Positions 7,667-13,856 of a stretch of 15,451 nucleotides of DNA are shown one piece after another. The translations under genes were made by a program, and so were the position numbers. Every line of letters starts with the position of its first letter. The first letter of the stretch is position 1. The notes below the pieces were generated by a model that did not search any database, was not told the DNA's origin, and saw nothing but the letters and a program-made list of their open reading frames with translations. Source of the DNA: Palsa-892 sp035555855 (GTDB lineage: Bacteria; Pseudomonadota; Alphaproteobacteria; Rhizobiales; Xanthobacteraceae); assembly GCA_035555855.1 (NCBI GenBank), contig DATMGD010000040.1, positions 1-15,451 of the forward strand, written 5' to 3'.

Positions 7667-9040
7667 TCAGGCCCGCTTGATCGCGAAGCTTTCAAGATAC
7701 GCTTCGGGTTTTGCCGGATCGAACTCCTTGCCCATGACGGTGAAGTTCTTTGAGGTCGCGGAAGGCGGCGTGAGCCCCGCCTCCTTCATGAATTTTGCGG
7801 TGTCGGTCGCGAGAAACACTTGCTTGGCGACGGCGGCATAATCGACGTCGCCCTTGATCTGCCCCCACCGCTTCATCTGCGTCATGATCCAGACGGCAAA
7901 GGACTGCCAGGGGAACGGATCGAAATCGATGCGGTCCGGCACTTTCTTGATGTTGCCGAGGCCGTCGGCATAGGTGCCGGTCAGCACCTGCTCGACCACC
8001 GTGACCGGCTGGTTGAGATAGTTCGCAGGCGCGATGGCTTCGGCGATTTGCTTCCTGTTCTCCGCCTTGGTGGCGAAGGCCGTCGCCTCGACGATGGCTT
8101 TCAGGAGCGCCGCATACGTGTTCGGCGAATTCTTCACGAAGTCTTCCGAAGCCGCGAAGGCGCAGCACGGGTGGCGGTCCCAGATTTCCTTCGAGAGAAT
8201 GTGGATGAAGCCGACATTGTCGTAGACGGCGCGCTGGTTCACGGGATCGGGCGCGAGGAAGCCGTCGATGTTGTCGGCGCGCAAGTTCGCGACCATTTCG
8301 GGCGGCGGCACGGCGCGGATCTGCACATCCTTGTCGGGGTCGATACCGTGCTCGGCGAGGTAATAGCGCAACAGATAATTGTGCATCGAATAGTCGAACG
8401 GCACCGCGAACTTGAAGCCCTTCCAGTCCTTCGGGTCGCGCTTATCCTTGTGCTTGAGCGCAAGCGTGATGGCCTGGCCGTTGATGTTCTCGACCGCCGG
8501 CATCGTGTACGGAATGGGGTTCGAGCCCGCGCCGAGCGTGATGGCGAGCGGCATCGGCGAAAGCATGTGCGCGGCGTCGTATTCCTTGTTGATCGTCTTG
8601 TCGCGGATGACCGCCCAGCCGGCGGTCTTGATGACCTCGACGTTGAGCTTCTGCTTTTCGTAAAAGCCCATCGGCTTTGCCATGATGATCGGCGTCGCGC
8701 AGGTAATCGGAATGAAGCCGACCTTGAGATCGGTTTTTTCGAGTGCGCCGGGCGCGGCGAATACTTCCGTCGCCGTCCCCAGCGGGAAGAATTGCGAGAT
8801 CGCGGCAACCGCGGTCGAAGCGCCGACCGAACGCAGGAAAGCGCGGCGCGTAGCGTCATGCGGAAACATCGCGCGCATGACGGCCGAAGCGACGACATGC
8901 TCGTAGCGTTTCTCGTCGTTTTCGATCGCGACGCATTCCAGCTTCGCGGCGTCGTGCTCGGCTTTCGTGCGGTGCTGGCCGCAAGGGCAGCCTTCGTTCA
9001 AACCGATTTCGGAATTAAATGGATTATCGAAAATTGACAT
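7667..9040 (-). CDS. cynA: Cyanate/nitrate-type ABC transporter substrate-binding protein with Tat signal
   Basis: A 457-residue periplasmic binding protein of the NrtA/CmpA/CynA family. The start at 9040 is set by a strong AAGGGAG ribosome-binding site 6-7 nt ahead; a longer frame to 9088 has no support and would overlap the sigma-54 promoter. The first 64 residues are an unusual extension containing CPCGQH (Cys18, Cys20, His23) and EHD. Then comes a twin-arginine signal (TRRAFLRS, residues 64-71) with a hydrophobic stretch and AAP at about 95-97, so export in folded form by the Tat system is likely. The mature part begins about residue 98. It shows the family blocks GFIPITCATPIIMAK, GWAVIRDK, MLSPMPLAITLG and APDPVNQRAVYDNVGFIH. 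The ligand is inferred as cyanate from the operon, though nitrate or nitrite remains possible. Confidence 0.9.
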   Translation of the reverse strand: MSIFDNPFNSEIGLNEGCPCGQHRTKAEHDAAKLECVAIENDEKRYEHVVASAVMRAMFPHDATRRAFLRSVGASTAVAAISQFFPLGTATEVFAAPGALEKTDLKVGFIPITCATPIIMAKPMGFYEKQKLNVEVIKTAGWAVIRDKTINKEYDAAHMLSPMPLAITLGAGSNPIPYTMPAVENINGQAITLALKHKDKRDPKDWKGFKFAVPFDYSMHNYLLRYYLAEHGIDPDKDVQIRAVPPPEMVANLRADNIDGFLAPDPVNQRAVYDNVGFIHILSKEIWDRHPCCAFAASEDFVKNSPNTYAALLKAIVEATAFATKAENRKQIAEAIAPANYLNQPVTVVEQVLTGTYADGLGNIKKVPDRIDFDPFPWQSFAVWIMTQMKRWGQIKGDVDYAAVAKQVFLATDTAKFMKEAGLTPPSATSKNFTVMGKEFDPAKPEAYLESFAIKRA

Positions 9041-9083
9041 GACGCACTCCCTTCGCTCGTGCTGGCGATCTGCCTGTTGAGCT

Positions 9084-9100
9084 AGCAACGGCCGTGCCAG
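9084..9100 (-). promoter_or_regulatory. Sigma-54 (-24/-12) promoter of the cynABDS operon
   Basis: On the minus strand this reads CTGGCACGGCCGTTGCT, matching every fixed position of the sigma-54 consensus YTGGCACG-R-N3-TTGC-W. The -24 GG is at 9098-9097 and the -12 GC at 9086-9085. Transcription should begin near 9073, about 33 nt before the cynA ATG. Sigma-54 promoters need an enhancer-binding activator; NtrC would suit a nitrogen-scavenging operon. I saw no clear full NtrC site upstream. Confidence 0.85.
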
Positions 9101-9262
9101 CCGGTCGCAGGTGCGCCAAAAGTTTGAGCGGGGATCATTTGCCGCTGAAATTTAGAGCGGCGGCGTTGCGTGTGCGGGAAAATGCGGCGGGCGAGATGGC
9201 GGAAGCGGCGTTTGCCGCCTGCTTGTTGGGCAGCGCGCTCGCAAGGCAGGCATCGCGTGGAA

Positions 9263-9339
9263 TGGTACAGCTGGGTGGATTCGAACCACCGACCTCCTGT
9301 TCCACAGACAGGCGCTCTAACCAACTGAGCTACAGCTGC
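9263..9339 (-). tRNA. tRNA-His (anticodon GTG)
   Basis: A complete 77-nt cloverleaf is on the minus strand: acceptor GCAGCTG/CAGCTGT, D arm GCTC...GAGC, anticodon stem CCTGT/ACAGG with loop CTGTGGA (anticodon GTG at 9305-9303), T arm GGTGG TTCGAAT CCACC, and an encoded CCA. The end pair is G1-U72 and the discriminator is A73. The base before G1 is T, so the G-1 found in most bacterial tRNA-His is not encoded. This matches the reported alphaproteobacterial form of tRNA-His recognised by a divergent HisRS. A weak promoter candidate lies upstream (TTGCAA at 9383-9378, then TAGCTT 18 nt on). Confidence 0.97.
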
Positions 9340-9408
9340 ACGAAATTGCGCGGAAGCTACGGGGAAATGCCCCTGTTTTGCAAGCCTCGAAGAAGCGAAG
9401 CCGCCAAC

Positions 9409-9437
9409 AAAAAGCCCGGCACTCGGCCGGGCTTTTT
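9409..9437. terminator. Bidirectional rho-independent terminator after the phasin gene
   Basis: AAAAAGCCCGGC at 9409-9420 pairs perfectly with GCCGGGCTTTTT at 9426-9437 around a 5-nt loop, a 12-bp stem with a run of five A on one side and five T on the other. It lies 20 nt past the phasin stop codon (9457) and upstream of tRNA-His. It therefore ends the leftward phasin transcript and isolates the tRNA gene. Confidence 0.9.
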
Positions 9438-9456
9438 CAGCATAAAATTTGAAAAT

Positions 9457-9876
9457 TTACTGAACGCGGAAATTCTTCTCGACGCTGGCCTTGAGCGGCT
9501 CGGCGGTCTCGGTCGCGATCTTCTGCGCCGTCTCGGCGAGTTCCTTGGTCTGGGCCGAGAGCACCTCGAACTGCTTGCGGACATGCATCGAGGAAAGCTC
9601 GACGGCATCGGCGAGCGTGCGCGTCGCCAGCAATTCGCGGGTGTAATCGAAGACCGCGTTCACATTGGTGCGCAGCGCATCGAGGGCCTTGAGGTTGAAC
9701 TCGGCGGCACCCTTGCTGGCCGACATATAGGTGTCTTCCAGCGCAAGCGTCGCCTGATCGGAGGCGGACTTGAACTTCGCGTAGTTGTCCTTGGCCTGCT
9801 GGACGCCCTTTTCGGCGAACGAGCGGACGAACTCGGGGACTTCGACGCTCGGAAAATCGAATTTGGTCTCAGCCAT
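9457..9876 (-). CDS. Phasin family protein (copy 1)
   Basis: A 139-residue, almost wholly helical protein without cysteine or tryptophan, matching the Phasin_2-type family that coats polyhydroxyalkanoate granules. The N-terminal block VPEFVRSFAEKGVQQAKDNY (about 13-32) is typical, as is the later block FDYTRELLATRTLADAVEL (about 76-94). A lysine/glutamate-rich amphipathic C-terminal helix follows. The ATG at 9876-9874 has AGGAG about 8 nt upstream. The frame extends to 9966 but that extension is not phasin-like. It is a paralogue of the phasin at 10044-10442, sharing the [VI]P-E-[FM]-R-[SA]-FAEK start. It has its own AT-rich palindromic promoter region (9955-10004) and its own terminator, so it is probably expressed independently and highly. 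Confidence 0.88.
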   Translation of the reverse strand: MAETKFDFPSVEVPEFVRSFAEKGVQQAKDNYAKFKSASDQATLALEDTYMSASKGAAEFNLKALDALRTNVNAVFDYTRELLATRTLADAVELSSMHVRKQFEVLSAQTKELAETAQKIATETAEPLKASVEKNFRVQ

Positions 9877-9954
9877 ATCCTGCTCCTGTGGCTCATATCC
9901 GCGACCGGCGGACTTTGTTGTGCCCGCGATCTGCGCGGTTTTTCTTGGTTGAGA

Positions 9955-10004
9955 GCTATATAGCAATGATCATTGTGCATTGCAACATAAATATTGCAAT
10001 GCAC
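9955..10004 (-). promoter_or_regulatory. Phasin promoter with three abutting palindromes (PhaR-like operator)
   Basis: Three perfect dyads abut, each sharing one base with the next: GCTATATAGC (9955-9964), CAATGATCATTG (9964-9975) and an 11-bp inverted repeat, GTGCATTGCAA (9975-9985) with TTGCAATGCAC (9994-10004), separated by 8 nt. Each arm of the last contains TGC-N3-GCA, resembling the CTGC-N3/4-GCAG sites reported for the PhaR repressor. On the minus strand, TTGCAA (9985-9980) stands 17 nt before TATATA (9962-9957), a reasonable -35/-10 pair. The operator would therefore overlap the promoter of the phasin starting at 9876. Confidence 0.65.
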
Positions 10005-10043
10005 TACAAAGGTCGAAGATTTGGGCTTTTAAAGCCTCGCCGC

Positions 10044-10442
10044 CTAAAGCTTGGTCGCCTTGTCGAAAGCGGCCTTGCCGGCTTCGGTCGCCTCGCGGCC
10101 GGCTTCCGCCACCGAGCTGCCGAGCGCCTTGGCCTGATCGGCCAAATTCTTGATCTGGGCCTGGGCGAACTCGGTCTGGAGCCGGACGACTTCCTGCACG
10201 TCGCGGGCATGGACGAGCCGCTGGATGAAATCGAGGCTCGCGGCCACGTTATCCTCGGCAAAGCCCATGGCTTTGCGACCTAGATCCCGGTTGGTGGCCT
10301 GAATGTTCTCGGCCGACTTTTCCGCAGTGCCGAGCGCCTTGGTCGCGGCGTCCATATAGCCCTCGAAGGCCTTCCGTGCTTCGCCCACGCTCTTTTCGGC
10401 GAATGCCCGCATCTCGGCCGGAATCTCGAAACCGTTACTCAT
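10044..10442 (-). CDS. Phasin family protein (copy 2)
   Basis: A 132-residue helical protein without cysteine or tryptophan, recognisable as a phasin by IPAEMRAFAEKSVGEARKAF (about 7-26), LDFIQRLVHARDVQEVVRLQ (about 73-92) and an Ala/Lys-rich amphipathic C-terminus. Phasins cover PHA granules and influence their size and number; some also bind DNA. The ATG at 10442-10440 has a strong GGAGG site; upstream in-frame sequence to 10532 is not phasin-like. It lies upstream of phasin copy 1 in the same direction. The palindromic promoter region lies between them, so copy 1 can be transcribed separately. No strong terminator follows this gene, so read-through into copy 1 is possible. Confidence 0.87.
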   Translation of the reverse strand: MSNGFEIPAEMRAFAEKSVGEARKAFEGYMDAATKALGTAEKSAENIQATNRDLGRKAMGFAEDNVAASLDFIQRLVHARDVQEVVRLQTEFAQAQIKNLADQAKALGSSVAEAGREATEAGKAAFDKATKL

Positions 10443-10582
10443 CGGGAACCTCCAGGGGTTAACCTTTCCACCCAATCCACCGGGAGCATGAACCCGGTGC
10501 CGTGGATTTTCCAGTGCCCTGGCACTAAACATTTTTAGGACGGCGGGTTCCGCGTACCGTCAGACCGCGGTTAGGATTGTTC
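10443..10582. promoter_or_regulatory. Divergent intergenic region between phasin 2 and the histidine kinase
   Basis: A 140-nt gap with two inverted repeats. CACCGGG (10478-10484) and CCCGGTG (10493-10499), separated by 8 nt, would form a hairpin in the phasin 2 leader. AGTGCC-CT-GGCACT (10513-10526) is a perfect 14-bp dyad containing TGC-N4-GCA, which again resembles a PhaR-type site. Convincing -35/-10 hexamers for either gene were not found. Confidence 0.4.
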
Positions 10583-13375
10583 ATGCCTGCTCTGCCGCCA
10601 ATTGCCGAACTGCTTGCCGATGCGCGCCTCGCGGCGCTCGTTGCGGTGCCGCAGCCGGCGTTGCTGTTCGGCGCCGAGGGTCGGCTCCTGTTCGCGAACC
10701 TATCGGGTCTCAAGCTTACCGGCGCGGCGTCGCTGCCGGAGGCCGAAAAATTATCGCCCGATCAACTCGGCCCGGTCGCGGAAGCGGCGCGCGAGCTTGC
10801 GCCCAATCTTGCCGCAGGCACCTCGCGGCTGCAGCGCCTCAAGCTCGCGGGCCAGCCGCGCACTTTTGTGTTCTCGTGCTTCCCGCACAATGGCAAACGC
10901 GAAGCGATCCTCGCCGCCGGCCTGGAAGCCGGACGCGAAAAGGCGCCGGCGATGATGAGCGCGCTGCGCGCTCTCTTTAGCGAGCAGGATGCGTTCGCAC
11001 TTTACGATTTCGAGGGCCGCCTGATCGAAGCGAGCGCGGCCGCCCAGGCCGCAACGGGCGACGCCGCGCGCTTGCAGGATCTGCATCCGGCGGCGGGCAT
11101 CGCGCTCGGCGCTTTGCGCGAAGGGAGCAGCGAAGCGCTGGAAGCTGCCGCGCACAGGATCGTGCTGCATCGTATCGGCACCAAAGCGCACGGCGCGATC
11201 CTCGCGCTATTCGCCGAGCGCGAACCGGAGGCCGCAGGCGAAAACGTTGAGACCCAAACCGCGGAAGTTGCCACTGAAGAACCGATCGCAGCGAGCACTG
11301 TGAGCAGCACGCTGCCCGCGCGCTTCGTGTGGCGCACGGACAAGGACGGCGTCATCACCAGCGTTTCGCCCGAGCTTGCGGCGGCGGTCGGCAAGACGAG
11401 TGCTGACATCGCGAACCACGACTGGCAGGCGGCGGGCGAAAAATTCGGCATCGTTCATGCCGATGAAGTCGCAAGCGCCATCGCGCGGCGCGACACCTGG
11501 TCGGGCGTCACCGTGCTGTGGCCGATCGAAGGCCGCAGCGAGACGCGCGCCGTCGATCTTGCCGCGCTGCCGGTGTTCGACCGCGAGCGGCGCTTTCAGG
11601 GCTATCGCGGCTTCGGCGTATTCCGCGAAACGGCCGCCGCCGGCGGACCGGCACAGCCTGAAGAAGTGCAGGAAGTCCTTGTCTTTGAGCAGCGCCCCGA
11701 AAACGTCGTGCCGCTGCGCGCCGTGCCGCCTGCGAACCCTATCGAAGCAAGTTCAGGCGGGCGCGAGTTGTCCGCGAACGAGCGCAATGCCTTCCGCGAG
11801 ATCGCGCGCTCAATTGGTGAGCAGATCAACGAAGTGAACGGCAATAGCCGCCGGAACGACGGCCTGCCCTCGCTCGATACCATCGAGACGCTGCCGGTCG
11901 GCGAGCGTGCGCTCTTGGACAAGATGCCGGCAGGCGTCATCGTCCACCGCAACGAGCGCGTGCTTTACGCCAACCGGACGCTGCTCGACTGGATTGGCCT
12001 CTCGACCGCGGGCGCGCTCCAGCAGGAAGGCGGGCTTTATCGTCTGTTCGCGGGCGTACCGTCGATCGGCGCGAGCCTGCCGCAGGAAGACAATCACGAA
12101 GAAAGTCATGTGCTCGCCATCGCCGGCAAGGACGGCGTGCCGATCCCGGTCGAAGCGAAACTCGTCTCGCTGCCGTGGCAGGGCGAGACGGCGCTGGCTT
12201 ACATTCTGACGCGTGCAACCGGCGCGCCCTCCTCGAGCGAAGCGAGCGCACTCAAGCTGCGCGATGCCGAAGCGCTCAGCGAAGAACTGCGCGGCATCCT
12301 CGACACTGCGACCGACGGCATCCTGCTGATCGACCGCGAAGGCCGCGTGCTCTCGCTCAACCGCTCGGCCGAAGCACTGTTCGGTTATGATTCCGAAGAC
12401 ATCGAGGGCCAGCCGTTCACCAAACTGTTCGCGCCCGAGAGCCATCGCGCCGCGATGGAATATCTTGAGGGGCTTTCCGCCAATAATTTTGCGAGCCTCC
12501 TCAACGACGGCCGCGAGATGATCGGCCGGGTGCGCGAAGGCGGGCTCATTCCGGTGTTCATGACGCTCGGCCGCGTCGGCGAAGGCATGCAGAAATTCTG
12601 CGCGGTGTTCCGCGACATCACGCAATGGAAGCGCGCCGAGGAAGAACTGCTGGAAGCCAAGCGCAAGGCCGAACAGTCAAGCTCGGCGAAATCCGACTTT
12701 CTTGCAAAAATCAGCCACGAGATCCGAACGCCGCTCAACGCCATCATCGGCTTTGCCGATGTCATGCGCGAGGAGCGCTTCGGCCCGGTCGGCAACGAGC
12801 GCTATCGCGAATACCTGAAAGACATCCAGACTTCGGGCGCGCATCTCGTCTCGCTCATCAACGACCTTCTCGATCTTTCCAAGATCGAAGCCGGCAAGGT
12901 CGATCTTTCGTTCGCGGGCGTCGATCTCAACGACATCGCGCGCCAGTGCATGGCGATCATGCAGACGCAGGCCAACCGCGAGCGCATCATCATCCGCACT
13001 TCGCTGTTTCCCGAACTGCCGCAGGTCGTCGCCGACACGCGCTCGATCCGCCAGATCGTGCTGAACCTCCTCTCCAACTCGATCAAGTTCACGCCGCCGG
13101 GCGGCCAGGTCATCGTCTCGACGCAGCTTGCCGAAGACGGCGAGGTGCTGCTGCGCGTGCGCGACACCGGGGTGGGCATGTCGGAAGCCGAAGTCGCGAT
13201 GGCGATGGAGCCGTTCCGGCAGCTTTCGACCACGACACCCGGAAGCGGCCTCGGCCTGCCGCTCACCAAGGCGCTGACGGAGGCCAACCGCGCGCGCTTC
13301 ACGGTCAAGAGCGGCGTCAACGCCGGCACGCTCGTCGAAATCGCCTTTCCGGCGAGCCGGGTACTGGCGAATTAG
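10583..13375 (+). CDS. Multi-PAS sensor histidine kinase (PdhS/PleC/DivJ-like)
   Basis: A 930-residue kinase counted from the ATG at 10583; an in-frame TTG lies two codons earlier. PAS-like regions appear near residues 15-50, 248-345, 445-550 and most clearly 566-684, which ends in VFRDITQWKRAEEEL before a coiled linker. The HisKA dimerisation domain has the phosphorylated His712 in SHEIRTPLN, followed by INDLLDLSKIEAGK. The ATPase domain has the N box around 828-832, G1 DTGVGM at 861-866, the F box EPFRQLS and G2 GSGLGLPL at about 887-894. There is no receiver domain, signal peptide or membrane segment, so it is probably cytoplasmic. The core resembles the PdhS-family cell-cycle kinases of Hyphomicrobiales that act on the DivK/PleD type of regulator; this is from memory of the family. 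No response regulator gene is adjacent. Confidence 0.85.
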   Translation: MPALPPIAELLADARLAALVAVPQPALLFGAEGRLLFANLSGLKLTGAASLPEAEKLSPDQLGPVAEAARELAPNLAAGTSRLQRLKLAGQPRTFVFSCFPHNGKREAILAAGLEAGREKAPAMMSALRALFSEQDAFALYDFEGRLIEASAAAQAATGDAARLQDLHPAAGIALGALREGSSEALEAAAHRIVLHRIGTKAHGAILALFAEREPEAAGENVETQTAEVATEEPIAASTVSSTLPARFVWRTDKDGVITSVSPELAAAVGKTSADIANHDWQAAGEKFGIVHADEVASAIARRDTWSGVTVLWPIEGRSETRAVDLAALPVFDRERRFQGYRGFGVFRETAAAGGPAQPEEVQEVLVFEQRPENVVPLRAVPPANPIEASSGGRELSANERNAFREIARSIGEQINEVNGNSRRNDGLPSLDTIETLPVGERALLDKMPAGVIVHRNERVLYANRTLLDWIGLSTAGALQQEGGLYRLFAGVPSIGASLPQEDNHEESHVLAIAGKDGVPIPVEAKLVSLPWQGETALAYILTRATGAPSSSEASALKLRDAEALSEELRGILDTATDGILLIDREGRVLSLNRSAEALFGYDSEDIEGQPFTKLFAPESHRAAMEYLEGLSANNFASLLNDGREMIGRVREGGLIPVFMTLGRVGEGMQKFCAVFRDITQWKRAEEELLEAKRKAEQSSSAKSDFLAKISHEIRTPLNAIIGFADVMREERFGPVGNERYREYLKDIQTSGAHLVSLINDLLDLSKIEAGKVDLSFAGVDLNDIARQCMAIMQTQANRERIIIRTSLFPELPQVVADTRSIRQIVLNLLSNSIKFTPPGGQVIVSTQLAEDGEVLLRVRDTGVGMSEAEVAMAMEPFRQLSTTTPGSGLGLPLTKALTEANRARFTVKSGVNAGTLVEIAFPASRVLAN

Positions 13376-13475
13376 CGCCGTTTTCGGCCATCCACAGGCC
13401 CGATCATCCCTCAAATTTGAATCCAGTTGACGGCTGCCTCCGGTGATGGCACAAAAAAGCGTGGTAGAACAATAA
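13376..13475. other. Intergenic stretch between the kinase gene and the bfd ICE-like box
   Basis: No open frame, RNA gene or U-tailed hairpin was recognised here. A TTGACG at 13427-13432 could serve as a -35 element, but no good -10 stands 16-18 nt after it. Termination of the kinase transcript is not visible. Confidence 0.3.
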
Positions 13476-13492
13476 GTTAGAGCAATTCTAAT
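13476..13492. promoter_or_regulatory. Irr/ICE-like iron box upstream of bfd
   Basis: GTTAGAGCAATTCTAAT matches 11 of the 14 fixed positions of the pattern I recall for the iron control element, TTTAGAA-N3-TTCTAAA. It ends 25 nt before the bfd start codon. A wider dyad, GGTAGA (13463-13468) and TCTACC (13492-13497), flanks it. Irr is the haem-responsive Fur-family regulator of Hyphomicrobiales that binds such sites. Confidence 0.55.
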
Positions 13493-13517
13493 CTACCGGG
13501 GTTAAAGGGAAACGGCC

Positions 13518-13745
13518 GTGATCGTCTGTTCCTGCAACGTGCTTTCCGAGGCTCAGGTGCGCGACGCCGTCGCGGCCGATACGGGGCCGCGGAAAACCAT
13601 CGAGGTCTATCACTGTCTCGGTTGCAGCCCGCAGTGCGGCCGCTGCGCCCGCACCGTGCGCGCCATCATGGATCAGGCCCTCGGCAGCCCGTGCGACGCC
13701 TGCCCCGCCGAATGCCCGGCCGCCGGCCACAGCCACACCGAATAA
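13518..13745 (+). CDS. bfd: Bacterioferritin-associated ferredoxin, (2Fe-2S)-binding
   Basis: A 75-residue protein with the BFD-like [2Fe-2S] fold. It delivers electrons to bacterioferritin to reduce and release stored iron. The cluster ligands correspond to Cys4 and Cys6 (MIVCSC) and to Cys40 and Cys43 (QCGRC), equivalent to C4/C6/C38/C41 of E. coli Bfd. Extra cysteines are present at 33, 36, 59, 62 and 66, including the C-terminal CDACPAEC, with a terminal HSH stretch. The start is GTG at 13518, supported by AAGGGA about 8 nt ahead and by the conserved MxVCxC beginning. The bfr gene follows 111 nt downstream in the same direction with its own iron boxes, so the two can be controlled in parallel. 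Confidence 0.92.
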   Translation: MIVCSCNVLSEAQVRDAVAADTGPRKTIEVYHCLGCSPQCGRCARTVRAIMDQALGSPCDACPAECPAAGHSHTE

Positions 13746-13798
13746 TAAGCCTCAATAATCTCAGATACTTGAGTGACTGGCCTTACTCGCTGGCCTAG

Positions 13799-13838
13799 TT
13801 TAGAATAATTCTGGATTTCAATTCAGAATCGTTCAAAA
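13799..13838. promoter_or_regulatory. Tandem Irr/ICE-like iron boxes upstream of bfr
   Basis: Two 17-bp elements match TTTAGAA-N3-TTCTAAA at 12 of 14 fixed positions each: TTTAGAATAATTCTGGA (13799-13815) and TTCAGAATCGTTCAAAA (13822-13838). Their centres are 23 bp apart, about two helical turns, so two dimers could bind on nearly the same face. The second box ends 18 nt before the bfr ATG. TAGAAT (13801-13806) inside the first box could be the -10, with no good -35 at standard spacing. Irr repression of bfr under iron limitation is the expected logic in this group. Confidence 0.6.
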
Positions 13839-13856
13839 CAAGGGACAGCAAGAGCC

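Noticed and set aside
7820..9037. Long plus-strand open frame (405 codons) opposite cynA
   Set aside because: It is a mirror frame of a clearly coding binding-protein gene, with Arg/Asp/Val-rich low-complexity translation and no motif.
9101..9130. NtrC enhancer site upstream of the sigma-54 promoter
   Set aside because: Only a GCACC-like half-site was seen; the expected facing GGTGC half is absent at 5-nt spacing.
9205..9218. GCGGC-GTTT-GCCGC hairpin downstream of tRNA-His as its terminator
   Set aside because: The stem is only 5 bp and TTCC rather than a U-run follows on the transcript strand.
10024..10036. GGCTTT-T-AAAGCC short dyad after phasin 2 as a terminator
   Set aside because: The stem is short, has almost no loop and no U-run follows on the minus strand.
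11810..12625. Minus-strand open frame (271 codons) inside the histidine kinase gene
   Set aside because: The plus strand encodes continuous PAS/kinase sequence; the reverse frame has no recognisable domain.
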